This document shows positions 25,502 to 34,882 of a stretch of DNA of 64,000 nucleotides, one piece after another. Origin of the DNA: Haliscomenobacter sp. GTDB lineage: Bacteria > Bacteroidota > Bacteroidia > Chitinophagales > Saprospiraceae. The DNA lies in assembly GCA_016713275.1 (NCBI GenBank), contig JADJPL010000006.1:310001-374000 (forward strand), in the 5' to 3' direction. The position numbers and the translations under genes were made by a program. Numbering within the stretch: the first letter of the stretch is position 1; each line of letters opens with the position of its first letter. The notes under the pieces were generated by a model, which did no database searches, was not told the DNA's origin, and worked only from the letters and a program-made list of their open reading frames with translations.

Positions 25502-26920
25502 ATGAAACATTGGTTGAAACTGGGTGCTCTTTTTGCCCTTCTTCTTTTGCTCGGCGCCTGTACCCCCAAAACGACCGAACAGGTGGCTGTTGCCCCAACG
25601 CCCCCGCCTCCGCCTAAAAAGGAAGGGCCTTGCCGTACCTTCAAGGATTTGACCTATCCGGAAGAAGCGCTCCGGAACTTTGTGCTCTATCGGGACTTTT
25701 TGAAGGTGGAAGACTGGACCCAAGCGTTTGACCTATGGAAAAAAGTATACGCCGACGCTCCTGCGGCCGACGGCCAGCGGAATACCGTTTTTGCCGATGG
25801 GATTCGCTTCTATGAGCGGTTTATTTCCCTGACCCAGGACTCCGTCCTCATCCACAGCTATGTGGATACCATCTTCACGTTCTACGACGAAATCGAACAG
25901 TGCTATCCGGAAGGCGGCTACGTGCCGGCAAGGAAAGGATTTGATCTGTATTATTCTTACCCCGGAAGGGCAAGCCGAAAAGAAATCTATGCCTTTTTCA
26001 AGGAAGCCGTTGATCGCGACGGGATCAAAGCCAATGACTTTGTGATCAATCCCTTTGCTTCCCTGTTGGTGGAATTGTATTTCGACAAGCAGATCAGCCT
26101 GGATGAAGCCAGGAAATACCAGCAAAAGATTCGGGAAATCCTGGCGAATGGCTTGGCAACCTGCGAAGGGAAAGCATGCGAACGCTGGCGGATTGTGGAA
26201 TCCTATACTCCTGCCCGCCTGGAAGCGTTTGAGACCGTGAAAGGGTTTTACGATTGCGCCTACTACACCGGCAAATATTATCAGGATTTTCTCGAAGACA
26301 GCACCAACTGCGATGTCATCCGGGAAGTGTACAGCCGCCTGAAATGGGGCGGATGCCCCGAATCCGAACCCCTCATGGCCCGCTTAATCGAAGCAGGGAA
26401 CCGGTATTGCGTAAAGGAGGCAGGACCTGCGGAACTGGCCTATAACTGCCTCCGGGAAGCCGATTACGACTGTGCCATCGAAGGGTTTGAAAAAGCGGCG
26501 GAACAAAGCACCGATGCAGCGAAAAAAGGGCAGTATTTGCTGCTGATCGCAAAAATCTATTACGCCAGCTTGAAAAATTTCACCCAGGCCAGAAAATACG
26601 CGCTCCGCGCGGCAGGCGCCAAATCCAACTGGGGAGAGCCTTTTATCCTGATCGGTAGAATGTACGCTTCCAGCGGACCTATCTGCGGACCGGGAAGGGG
26701 CTGGGATAGCCAGATCGTTGTTTGGCCTGCTATTGATATGTGGGTTCGGGCCAAATCCGTTGACCCCTCGTCCGCCGCAGAAGCGAATAAATGGATTTCC
26801 CGGTATTCCCAGTATATGCCATCCGTAGAGGATATTTTCCAGCGCAACCTCAAGGTGGGCGACCGCTTCTATGTGGGCTGCTGGATACAGGAATATACGG
26901 CGATCCGGCCAGCCAATTAG
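25502..26920 (+). CDS. TPR-like lipoprotein (second of two paralogues)
   Basis: The 472-residue protein carries a lipoprotein signal with lipobox LLGAC (Cys near residue 20). It aligns with the preceding gene over most of its length: FDLWKKVYADAPAADGQR, the DEARKYQQKIREIL region, FYDCAYYTGKYYQDF and the C-terminal FILIGRMYASSGPICG. The paralogue before it has a plain signal peptide, so after duplication the two copies went to different places (soluble versus lipid-anchored). A terminator separates them. Function is unknown. Confidence 0.82.
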   Translation: MKHWLKLGALFALLLLLGACTPKTTEQVAVAPTPPPPPKKEGPCRTFKDLTYPEEALRNFVLYRDFLKVEDWTQAFDLWKKVYADAPAADGQRNTVFADGIRFYERFISLTQDSVLIHSYVDTIFTFYDEIEQCYPEGGYVPARKGFDLYYSYPGRASRKEIYAFFKEAVDRDGIKANDFVINPFASLLVELYFDKQISLDEARKYQQKIREILANGLATCEGKACERWRIVESYTPARLEAFETVKGFYDCAYYTGKYYQDFLEDSTNCDVIREVYSRLKWGGCPESEPLMARLIEAGNRYCVKEAGPAELAYNCLREADYDCAIEGFEKAAEQSTDAAKKGQYLLLIAKIYYASLKNFTQARKYALRAAGAKSNWGEPFILIGRMYASSGPICGPGRGWDSQIVVWPAIDMWVRAKSVDPSSAAEANKWISRYSQYMPSVEDIFQRNLKVGDRFYVGCWIQEYTAIRPAN

Positions 26921-26997
26921 GCGAAAAAGGCGAATGGCAATATAACCACCAACCACTTAACCACTCAATCACCAACCACTTCGCCTTACGCCTTAGG
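26919..26997. terminator. Possible bidirectional terminator enclosing a heptamer tract
   Basis: TTAGGCGAAAAAGGCGAA pairs imperfectly with TTCGCCTTACGCCTTA, and the loop holds CCACCAAC/CCACTTAAC heptamers. It lies between the convergent lipoprotein and upp genes. Confidence 0.5.
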
Positions 26998-27005
26998 CCC
27001 TTATC

Positions 27006-27656
27006 TCATTCTTGCATCTTATCGCCAAAGGCCAGATCCCCGGCGTCGCCCAAACCGGGCACGATATAGGATTTTGCGGTGAGCTCTTCATCGAGGGCGC
27101 CCATCCAGATGTCCGCTTCCGGGAATACCCGCTCAATATGCTCCACTCCGGGAACCGAAGCGATGGCGGTGACAAAATGGATTTTGGAGGGGGTTCCGTA
27201 TTCCAGAAGCGCCTTGGTGGAAATGGCTATCGATGCGCCCGTTGCCAGCATCGGGTCGCATAAAATGAGGATCTTTCCCTGAATACTGGGGCAGGAAACG
27301 TATTCCATTTTGATCTCAAAAGACCCGTCTTTGTGGTTTTTCCGGTATGCGGAAATAAAGGCGGATTCTGCCTGATCAAAAACGTTCAGCAACCCCTGAT
27401 GCAACGGAAGGCCGGCCCGCAGGATGGTCGCCAGTACGATGGGCTTGTCGGGAACCTGGCATGCCGCAATGCCCAACGGGGTTTCTACCTCGATGGTGCG
27501 GTAGGGGAGCGATTTGCTCAGCTCAAACCCCAAAACCATGCCCAGGCGCTCCAGGTTGTACCGGAAACGCAGCCGGTCTTGTTGCTTTTTTTCGTCGCGC
27601 AATTCGGCGAGGTACTGGTTCCCGATGTGATGGTTTCGGCTTAAATTATGAATCAT
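27006..27656 (-). CDS. upp: Uracil phosphoribosyltransferase
   Basis: The 216-residue enzyme makes UMP from uracil and PRPP. It has ATILRAGLPLHQGLL (uracil/PRPP region), the PRPP-binding loop LCDPMLATGAS and a C-terminal GLGDAGDLAFGD that closes over uracil. Length is normal. It is a stand-alone gene convergent with the lipoprotein gene. Confidence 0.95.
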   Translation of the reverse strand: MIHNLSRNHHIGNQYLAELRDEKKQQDRLRFRYNLERLGMVLGFELSKSLPYRTIEVETPLGIAACQVPDKPIVLATILRAGLPLHQGLLNVFDQAESAFISAYRKNHKDGSFEIKMEYVSCPSIQGKILILCDPMLATGASIAISTKALLEYGTPSKIHFVTAIASVPGVEHIERVFPEADIWMGALDEELTAKSYIVPGLGDAGDLAFGDKMQE

Positions 27657-27799
27657 GGGCTATGGTAATTTGGAATCCGTTGGGTAATAAATGTACTAAA
27701 AGTCTGTGGATTTTTCCCAGCAGGCAACAGGTTTTATGCATTCCTCTAAGGAATACCCCCCAAAGGAAGAAAAATCCAGGAAGGACCCTTTTCAAAACC

Positions 27800-29176
27800 C
27801 TATTCCTGCTTCCCCGGAGGCGCCGAACCGGCTTCGTCCAGCAGATCCAGGTAGCCCTGTTTCCACCCTTCCCAACCTTCCCGCTCGCTGAGCGAGGAGT
27901 TGTGCCAAAGGGAGCAGAACGTGCCGTCTACCTGTTTACACCGATTGGCCAGCAGAACGGCTTTTTCTATTGCTTCCTTTGCCGGGAGCCGCAAATAGTT
28001 CTTAAGGGCGCCGTCCATCACGTGCAGGGGTTGCACCCATAGGGCGGTTTCCTGTTCGGCAGGAAGATCGTACCATGGGAAAGCTCCGCAGGTTCCTGCC
28101 CGGAAACCGGGGGCGTCGGCAAACCCCATCGAATACTCCTTCGTAATTCCTGCCTGGAGCAACCGCCGGTAGGTTTCAGGCAACCGGAATTTGAGGTAAT
28201 GCTGCCGGGCGTGCGAAACCGCTGTGCCGGTGATGCGCTCCAACCGGCGCTTTTCTTCTTCAAGCCTCCCTTGCTTGTCGTTGCTGGCCATAGAGGGATG
28301 CAGCCCGACGGGCCCTTGCCGGGAAAGGTCCCGAATGAGGCCTTGAAAGGCTTTATTCTCGTGGTGCAGATTGGTGTCGTAGGCGCCGTAATTTCCCACC
28401 AGGAAAAAATACTCGGGAGTTAGGCCCCTTTTCTGGTGCTCCTGATCCAGAAAGCCGTATACGTCATAGGGATCCGGTTCTTTTCCTGCCAGGGCTTGCA
28501 TGCGGGCGGCCAGGTTTTCCCAGTTTCCACTGACTACATCCCGCGCGGAAGCGAGGACATGCCTCCATAGCGGACGATGGCGGAACGCCCAGGCTACGTC
28601 GATATCGTAGGTGGGAAGGAAACGATACGACCTGTTCTGGAACGGCAACCCCGGCCAGCGGGCTTGCAGCTTATTTTTTAATACCGTTGCCCAAAAATCG
28701 ACCAAAGGGTATTCCAGGAGGTTTAGCTGGGAAAGCTGGCTCTGCCCCGAGGAGAACCGGCCAAATCGGTCCGGGGCAAAAGGAAGGTATTCTTCATACC
28801 GGCTCAGCAGGTAAAAACACATGGAAGGCAGGTCGAAAGGGAATTCGGCTTCCCGGCTTACCGGAAGAGGGAATAGAGCAGGCCAGGCTGGCAACCCCCA
28901 CTGCGCTAATTCGCCGGGCGAACAAAGCGCAGGGACCAGGGGTTTTATTTCCCGGTTGAAAAGCAGGCTGCCCGACGGCAGCCACAGCGCTTCCCCCGGC
29001 GGAAGAACCGCATGTGGGCTGTAACTGATCCGGGCGCCTTCGAACCGCGCAAATTCACTGATGGAATGCGTCAACCGAAAGGACATCGGATGAATGACCC
29101 CTAAAAGCACCCGGAACGCGTATTCCAAACGAGGCGACGGGCTTGGGCTGTAGACGATCAATGGGGTGTCCGGCAC
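27800..29176 (-). CDS. Polysaccharide deacetylase-like protein
   Basis: This 458-residue protein has an N-terminal domain of about 190 residues with the motif MCFYLLSRYEEYLPF, followed by a NodB-like barrel with a TYDIDVAWAF start (metal-binding aspartates), VGLHPSMASN (His) and SHARQHYLKF. Bacteroidota proteins of this shape, DUF7033 plus deacetylase, are often found with capsule or glycan genes. Here the neighbours are unrelated (upp and a barrel protein). The catalytic activity is not proven. No signal peptide is seen. Confidence 0.75.
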   Translation of the reverse strand: MPDTPLIVYSPSPSPRLEYAFRVLLGVIHPMSFRLTHSISEFARFEGARISYSPHAVLPPGEALWLPSGSLLFNREIKPLVPALCSPGELAQWGLPAWPALFPLPVSREAEFPFDLPSMCFYLLSRYEEYLPFAPDRFGRFSSGQSQLSQLNLLEYPLVDFWATVLKNKLQARWPGLPFQNRSYRFLPTYDIDVAWAFRHRPLWRHVLASARDVVSGNWENLAARMQALAGKEPDPYDVYGFLDQEHQKRGLTPEYFFLVGNYGAYDTNLHHENKAFQGLIRDLSRQGPVGLHPSMASNDKQGRLEEEKRRLERITGTAVSHARQHYLKFRLPETYRRLLQAGITKEYSMGFADAPGFRAGTCGAFPWYDLPAEQETALWVQPLHVMDGALKNYLRLPAKEAIEKAVLLANRCKQVDGTFCSLWHNSSLSEREGWEGWKQGYLDLLDEAGSAPPGKQE

Positions 29177-29329
29177 CTGATTCCAGAATTGTTGAATAAA
29201 AAAAGCCTTGTTTTACCGGGCTTTGCGCCTCAAAGAATCCGATTCCCGACAAAAAGGCGTGAATTCTGTCAAGTATAGTTGATTTTCCCTAAATTTAAAT
29301 GGAATATTTAAGCAATAATTGATCTGCGC

Positions 29330-30136
29330 ATGAACCGAAAGCTACTCCTTCCTATCCTTCTTGTCTGTGCAGGGTTTTCCCTTCAGGCGCAGCGTACCCT
29401 TCTTCTGGGCCAAAATAATTATGAGCAGCAGAAAGGGATCATTTACAGCAAAGAAACCACGACCGATTTTCGGCTCCATACCAATGGAGCAGCCTTCGGG
29501 ATGAATTTTGGCAAAATCCGAACCTATAACCGGACCAAACTGATTTATTTGGGGCTGGGCGAGCTCCGGCACCCGCAGGAAGTCCGGCAGAATCGCAACC
29601 TCCCTTTTGGCGGGTCTTCCGGGTTTCGGGGCTATATTTTCGGAAAGCAAAACAACCTGATTGCCCTTCGGGGGGGGATCGGGGAGAAGCGGTATTTCTC
29701 GGACAAAGCCCGCAGGAAAGGGGTTGCCCTTGCGGTGAGCTATGAAGGCGGCGCTACCCTGGGCATCCTGAAACCTTACTATCTCGTGCTGCGTTTTGAA
29801 CCCGAAGATTTCTCCCAAAACAATTACCGGAGCGAAAAATACAGCCCAGAAAACGAAGACCGCTTCCTGGCCTACGATAAGATTTTCGGCGCCGACAGCT
29901 TCTTCCAGGGCTTCGGCGAAATAGGCATTCACCCCGGCCTCCACGGCAAAGCCGCGCTCCATTTTGATTGGGGCGTCTTTGACGAGTTTATCAAGGCCCT
30001 GGAAGCGGGAATTATGGTGGATTTCTTCCTGAAGGAAGCGCCGATTATGGTCGAAAGCTCCCTTGCCCCCAACTTCCAAAACAAAGTCGTGTTCGTGAAT
30101 CTTTTCCTAACTTTGCAGTTTGGAAAACGCTCCTGA
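29330..30136 (+). CDS. Conserved secreted protein, probable small beta-barrel
   Basis: The 268-residue protein has a signal peptide (MNRKLLLPILLVCAGFSLQAQ). The mature part has many amphipathic strands (FRLHTNGAAFGMNFGK, LIALRGGIGEKRYFSDKA) and ends in an outer-membrane-like VNLFLTLQFGKR. Similar proteins occur next to lipA or alone in Bacteroidota. Function is unknown. lipA begins 67 bases after its stop codon. Confidence 0.7.
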   Translation: MNRKLLLPILLVCAGFSLQAQRTLLLGQNNYEQQKGIIYSKETTTDFRLHTNGAAFGMNFGKIRTYNRTKLIYLGLGELRHPQEVRQNRNLPFGGSSGFRGYIFGKQNNLIALRGGIGEKRYFSDKARRKGVALAVSYEGGATLGILKPYYLVLRFEPEDFSQNNYRSEKYSPENEDRFLAYDKIFGADSFFQGFGEIGIHPGLHGKAALHFDWGVFDEFIKALEAGIMVDFFLKEAPIMVESSLAPNFQNKVVFVNLFLTLQFGKRS

Positions 30137-30202
30137 CCCAAAGGGGGACTACCTGCTCTTTTTTATTGTACTACCCGCAAGATGCGGTAATGCGCAAAGA
30201 CC

Positions 30203-31075
30203 ATGTTTGAACTACCCATAACCGACGCCCAAACCCAACCGAAGAGGAAACCCGATTGGTTGCGGGTCAAACTCCCTATTGGAGAAAATTATAAGTCGGT
30301 CCGATCCCTGGTGGACGAGTATCATCTCCATACCATTTGCCAAAGCGGCAACTGCCCAAATATGGGCGAATGCTGGGGCGCAGGAACGGCTACCTTTATG
30401 ATCCTCGGCAATACCTGCACCCGGTCCTGTTCCTTTTGCGCCGTCAAGACGGGCCGTCCAACCGAATACGACACCGATGAACCGCGCCGGGTGGCGGAGG
30501 CCATCTTTTTGATGAAGGTGAAGCACGCCGTGATCACGTCCGTAAACAGGGACGAACTGGCCGACCGGGGCGCTGAGATCTGGTACCAAACCGTCCGGGC
30601 AGTGAAAGAAATCGCTCCGGAAACGACCATCGAAACCTTGATTCCCGATGTGAAAGGAACCTGGACCGCCCTCGAACGCATGATCAGCGGGGGGCAGGAG
30701 GTGGTTTCCCACAACCTGGAAACCGTAGAGCGGCTCTACCGAAAAGTCAGGCCCCAAGCTAAATACCAACGCAGCCTGGAACAGATTCGCCTCACCAAAG
30801 CATTTGGCAAACGGACCAAATCCGGAATTATGGTCGGATTGGGCGAAACCAAAGACGAGGTATTCCAAACCATGGATGATCTGTTAGCGCACAACTGCGA
30901 TGTGCTCACCATCGGACAGTACCTTCAGCCCACTAAAATGCACCTGGAGGTGGAGTCGTTTATCCACCCGGACGTATTTGCCGAGTACAAAGAAGTTGGT
31001 TTGCAGAAAGGATTTCCTTACGTAGAAAGCGGGCCGCTTGTCCGTTCTTCTTACCACGCCGAACGGCACCTGTAA
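30203..31075 (+). CDS. lipA: Lipoyl synthase
   Basis: The 290-residue radical SAM enzyme inserts sulfur into octanoyl groups to make lipoyl cofactors for 2-oxoacid dehydrogenases. It has both cysteine groups: CQSGNCPNMGEC for the auxiliary cluster and CTRSCSFC for the SAM cluster. The C-terminal RSSYHAERH, with the serine that ligates the auxiliary cluster, is also present. It would serve the 2-oxoacid dehydrogenase whose E1 is encoded at 52.9 kb. Confidence 0.97.
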   Translation: MFELPITDAQTQPKRKPDWLRVKLPIGENYKSVRSLVDEYHLHTICQSGNCPNMGECWGAGTATFMILGNTCTRSCSFCAVKTGRPTEYDTDEPRRVAEAIFLMKVKHAVITSVNRDELADRGAEIWYQTVRAVKEIAPETTIETLIPDVKGTWTALERMISGGQEVVSHNLETVERLYRKVRPQAKYQRSLEQIRLTKAFGKRTKSGIMVGLGETKDEVFQTMDDLLAHNCDVLTIGQYLQPTKMHLEVESFIHPDVFAEYKEVGLQKGFPYVESGPLVRSSYHAERHL

Positions 31076-31078
31076 GCG

Positions 31079-32203
31079 CTACTCCCAACCCAACGCTTTT
31101 TTGATGCGGCGGTTGATTTCCGTGTTGTCGTAAATTCCAGAGAATAATTCCGCTCCCGGGCCATAGGCAAACACCGGGACCATAATCCCTGTATGGGAAT
31201 TGGTATTGAATTCCGTGAGCAGGTTGTTCATCTGGGAGCCGGGGTTGATCGCCAAACCGCCCGTTTCATGGTCCGCTGTGACGATAACCAGGGTCTCCCC
31301 ATCTTCCATGGCGAACTCCAGCAGGGAGCCAATCACCCGGTCGAATTCCAGGAATTCCGCCACGACGTAGGATGCATCGTTGGCATGTCCGCCCCAATCG
31401 ATTTGCGATCCTTCAACCATCAGGAAAAACCCTTTGTCGTTGTGGCCTTTCAAAAAAACCGCTCCCAGACGGCTCGCGGGAAGCAAATAGCTTCGGCTTT
31501 CCTGAAATTTGCCCGGGTCCTCTTCCGCAGTGAAAAAAGCAAAGTTTTTTTTCAGATCCAGGGTCACCTTGGGGATTTCCGATTCGGTGTAATCCGATAC
31601 CACATAGCCTTTTTCCTGCAATTCCCTCGCCAAATCCCGGTCGTCGCTTTTTCGCTGGGTAAAGTATTCCTTCCCTCCTCCCACCAGGAAATCGATGTCT
31701 ATATTCAGGTAACTTTTAGCGATATCCTCTTTTTGGTCCCGGGAGGGCACATGCGCTACGAATGCGGAAGGCGTAGCGTCTACCAATGAACTGGTGACCA
31801 CCATTCCGGTGGCCATGCCTTTGGCCTCGGCTTCTTCCATCAGGGACCTGGCTGGTTTGTTGTCTTTGCCTACCCCGATAGCGCCCACCTTGGTTTTTAC
31901 CCCACAGGCTATGGCAGTGCCAGCGGCCGCCGAATCGGTGATCAGATCATCTGACGCATGGGTTTTTTGCAAACCGGTGAATGGAAACCTTTCCAGGCTA
32001 AGGGCATTATTATTGTTGTACAATCCGGAAGAAATCTGGGTAAGGCCCATCCCGTCGCCAATGAGCAGAATAACGTTCTTGGCCCGCCGGGCTGGCGTAT
32101 TAAGCGCCGTTTCCAGGGGCTTCTTTTCTTTTTTAGCCTTCGGTTGGGCAATGCCCGCGAAAGGTATCAGGAGGATCAATATCCAAACGAATGAAATCCG
32201 CAT
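31079..32203 (-). CDS. Alkaline phosphatase
   Basis: With ATG at 32203 the protein has 374 residues and a signal peptide (MRISFVWILILLIPFAGIAQ). Metal- and catalysis-related motifs of the alkaline phosphatase superfamily are present: LLIGDGMGLTQIS (metal site), DSAAAGTAIACG (catalytic Ser after Asp), VEGSQIDWGGHAND and VTADHETGG. It is a periplasmic or secreted phosphomonoesterase, convergent with lipA (3-base gap). Confidence 0.93.
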   Translation of the reverse strand: MRISFVWILILLIPFAGIAQPKAKKEKKPLETALNTPARRAKNVILLIGDGMGLTQISSGLYNNNNALSLERFPFTGLQKTHASDDLITDSAAAGTAIACGVKTKVGAIGVGKDNKPARSLMEEAEAKGMATGMVVTSSLVDATPSAFVAHVPSRDQKEDIAKSYLNIDIDFLVGGGKEYFTQRKSDDRDLARELQEKGYVVSDYTESEIPKVTLDLKKNFAFFTAEEDPGKFQESRSYLLPASRLGAVFLKGHNDKGFFLMVEGSQIDWGGHANDASYVVAEFLEFDRVIGSLLEFAMEDGETLVIVTADHETGGLAINPGSQMNNLLTEFNTNSHTGIMVPVFAYGPGAELFSGIYDNTEINRRIKKALGWE

Positions 32204-32265
32204 AAAGCAATCAATTTGTTCAATCAAAATCTCGCGCCAATCCACCAACGTGGATGACCGGAACG

Positions 32266-33366
32266 TCAGGCAGAGATCAGCGCGAATCGCTTCCCGGGAA
32301 GCGATTTGACGACCCCTTTGAATTCCAGATCAAGGAGGATCGCGGCAAGCTGGCTTGGCGCCATGGCCGATTGCGCAGACAGCAAGTCCATGCTGGCTTC
32401 CTCCGTCTGACGCAATAAATCTACCAATTTTTTCTCTTCCGCGCTTAGTTCGACAAACAACTGCTGCTGGATGCTCTTTTTTTGATGCTGTTGTTCCCAG
32501 TTCAGGGCATCGATCAAGTCTTGAGCATTTTCCAGCAAACCGGCCCGGTTGGTCTTGATCAGCAGGTTGCATCCGGCGGCGTGGGGGTCGCGGGGTCTGC
32601 CTGGCACGGCGAAAACATCTTTGTTGTAGTCGTTAGCAAACTGGACCGTGATCATGGAGCCGCCTTCGACACCGGTTTCAACCACCACCAGGGCGTCGCA
32701 CAGTGCCGCTACAATCCGGTTGCGCAAAGGAAAATGTTCCTTTTCGGGCAAGGTAGAAAAAGGATATTCGGTGAGCAATCCGCCTTCTTCGATCATCCGG
32801 TTGGCGATGGCTTTGTGGGCGGCAGGGTAGAGGTGTTCCAGCCCATGCGCAAGGATGCCAATGGTCGGGAACCCCATCCGGAGCGCGGCCCGGTGCGCGC
32901 AGATGTCGATCCCGTAAGCCATCCCGCTAATAATGGTAGGAGCGTAAGCGGGGAGCCCGAAAATCAGTTCTTCGCAGAAAGCAAGCCCATGAGGGCTTGG
33001 TTTGCGGGTGCCGATAATGGCTACACTGTTTGCGGGATTCAGATCGGCATTCCCTTTGTAAAAAAGCACCAACGGGCTGTCGGGGAAATGTTTGAGGCGT
33101 GCAGGGTAAGCCGGGTCCAGGCAAAAAACGGCCTGGATGCCGTGGCGTTCCATGTGCCGGAGTTCGGCCTCCGCCAAATTTAACGCGTCTGAGGACAGGA
33201 TGTAGTTGCTGATTTGAGGGCCGATACCCGGGATTTTGTTCAGGGTTTTGCGGGAAGACCGGAAAACGCCCTCCGCCGATCCGGTATAACTCAATAAATT
33301 TCGGGCGGTTACCGGGCCAACTTTTGGGATCAGCGTTAAGGCTACCGCATAAAATAATTCGTTCAT
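32266..33366 (-). CDS. dprA: DNA-processing protein DprA
   Basis: The 366-residue protein loads RecA on incoming single-stranded DNA in natural transformation. It has the Rossmann-like DprA core: VAIIGTRKPSPHGLAF, ISGMAYGIDICAHRAAL, GILAHGLEHLYPAAHK, TEYPFSTLPEKEHFPLRNRI, and VVETGVEGGSMITVQFA. The first 60 residues contain a helix-hairpin-helix (LNKIPGIGPQI), and the C-terminal 70 form a winged helix. All three parts are usual in DprA. Confidence 0.96.
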   Translation of the reverse strand: MNELFYAVALTLIPKVGPVTARNLLSYTGSAEGVFRSSRKTLNKIPGIGPQISNYILSSDALNLAEAELRHMERHGIQAVFCLDPAYPARLKHFPDSPLVLFYKGNADLNPANSVAIIGTRKPSPHGLAFCEELIFGLPAYAPTIISGMAYGIDICAHRAALRMGFPTIGILAHGLEHLYPAAHKAIANRMIEEGGLLTEYPFSTLPEKEHFPLRNRIVAALCDALVVVETGVEGGSMITVQFANDYNKDVFAVPGRPRDPHAAGCNLLIKTNRAGLLENAQDLIDALNWEQQHQKKSIQQQLFVELSAEEKKLVDLLRQTEEASMDLLSAQSAMAPSQLAAILLDLEFKGVVKSLPGKRFALISA

Positions 33367-33471
33367 AAGTGAGCAGGCATTTTTGTATCTTTCTGTTTTA
33401 TTTCAGGCTGTAAAGCAGGTTTTTTAGTGTAAAACGGGGCCGCCCCGTATTTCGAAGCAAACTTCCCGGCA

Positions 33472-33990
33472 ATGAATGAAAGCAAATCTCCCGGCTTGCC
33501 TCGGTTAGAGGTTCTGATCATAGGCGGTTTTTTCCTGATTTTCACCTTTTGGGCGGTTGGCAAATGTTCCGCTACCCGGAACACCTACCGGCAAAAGGAG
33601 GAAAAGGAAAAACTCCTGGCCGCCGAAGAAGACAGCATCAAAACGCTGCTCCGCGAAAAACGGCGCCAGGACAGTCTGGCGAAAGCCCCAATCGCGTTAC
33701 GGACGGAAACCGGAGGCACTTCCCAAGCCTATTCCAGACTGTACGTAGTCATTGACGGGCTGAAAATGCGCAGAACGCCCTCTCTGAACGCGGAGGTGGT
33801 CGACGAATTTCGCTTGTTTGAAGAAGTGTATTTTCTGGATGAAGTGACGGAATTTACCCAGGAAATAAACCTGGGCAAAGAGGTTGCCAATGAGCCCTGG
33901 GTGAAAATTCAGTCCAAGGAAGGCCGTGCTGGCTGGGTTTACGGGGCTGGGGTCAACTTCTACAAGAAAAAACACCCGGGTGCAGAATAG
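33472..33990 (+). CDS. Membrane-anchored SH3-like domain protein
   Basis: The 172-residue protein has an N-terminal membrane segment (LIIGGFFLIFTFWAVGK, about residues 15-31), a charged coiled segment (KEEKEKLLAAEEDSI), and a C-terminal bacterial SH3 domain (about 85-165, LYVVIDGLKMRRTPS ... EGRAGWVYGAGV). Such proteins sit in the periplasm and often bind cell-wall peptides. The neighbour across the convergent gap is a glucosaminidase-like protein, which fits a cell-wall setting. The exact role is unknown. Confidence 0.75.
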   Translation: MNESKSPGLPRLEVLIIGGFFLIFTFWAVGKCSATRNTYRQKEEKEKLLAAEEDSIKTLLREKRRQDSLAKAPIALRTETGGTSQAYSRLYVVIDGLKMRRTPSLNAEVVDEFRLFEEVYFLDEVTEFTQEINLGKEVANEPWVKIQSKEGRAGWVYGAGVNFYKKKHPGAE

Positions 33991-34005
33991 AATGAGCCCG
34001 GATGG

Positions 34006-34728
34006 CTAATCCCATTGGGCCAGGTTATAGGCGCGGATTACCTCCAGCACCTGGTTCGCGTAATCTGGCGCAGGGGAAAAGCCGTTCAGTTCGAGCGCTT
34101 TGGCCCAATCGGAATACCCCTTGCCGCGGTAATTGCGCATTGGAGAGAATTTCCCGGTCGTAAGGTATAAACTATGATCCCGAAAACTCATCCATGCCGA
34201 TTCGTAATACCGGTAACATGTACCCTGGATTTCTCCTTTCTCGCCTTGCCAATCTTCGGTGCAGGGCAATCCAAAGAAATTCAACCCATGCTGCACTAAA
34301 GCGGACTCGCCGGCTTTGCTGATCAGCAACGCATTTCCAAGGATAATCGAAGCGGGAATCCCGAACTTCTCCTGCTCTCCTTTGGCTACGGGTCTGAACC
34401 GGGCAATAAACGCTTCGCGGATGGGGGCGTCGACCTTGGATAGCTCCATCACCTGAATCAAGTCGGCGTTTTTGCGGAACGGCTGAACGTCCAGCCGTTC
34501 AATCCCTTTTTGGAAGAAGGCGCCTTTTTTGGCCAGCCGGTCCTCCGTCAAGTGTTCTTTAGGTCGTTGGGGCTCCTGACTGGCAGGCGCTCCCGGCGCA
34601 GCCTGTTGCGCGGGAGCATTCATATTGACATTAAAGCTGATGTCTTTTTTGAATGCAATGAAAACCAATAAAACAGCAATGGCTATTTTAAACCAGTTGT
34701 TGCGCAGGAAGATGGTTAGCTTGCCCAT
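34006..34728 (-). CDS. Membrane-anchored glucosaminidase-like protein lacking the catalytic Glu
   Basis: The 240-residue protein has an N-terminal membrane segment (IAIAVLLVFIAF) and a GH73 / lysozyme-like glucosaminidase domain at about residues 95-235 (QEKFGIPASIILGNALLI, NFFGLPC, YYESAWMSFRDHSLYLTTG). In active family members the segment after the helix reads LLES-x-AG with the catalytic glutamate. Here it reads LLISKAGES, so that residue is Ile. The protein may be a wall-binding pseudoenzyme or belong to a subfamily that uses another residue. Confidence 0.78.
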   Translation of the reverse strand: MGKLTIFLRNNWFKIAIAVLLVFIAFKKDISFNVNMNAPAQQAAPGAPASQEPQRPKEHLTEDRLAKKGAFFQKGIERLDVQPFRKNADLIQVMELSKVDAPIREAFIARFRPVAKGEQEKFGIPASIILGNALLISKAGESALVQHGLNFFGLPCTEDWQGEKGEIQGTCYRYYESAWMSFRDHSLYLTTGKFSPMRNYRGKGYSDWAKALELNGFSPAPDYANQVLEVIRAYNLAQWD

Positions 34729-34882
34729 AAATCCCTGTTTTAAGGTAATGCTTGCGGTGAAGGTCTTTTGTTACGTTTACTGACTCGCTGCAACAAGTCT
34801 ATTTCATAACAAAAATAAACAAAAAGTTTTAATAAAAAATATTTTTAAAAAAAGTTTTAAATAAAACGGGATCTCATAGCCC

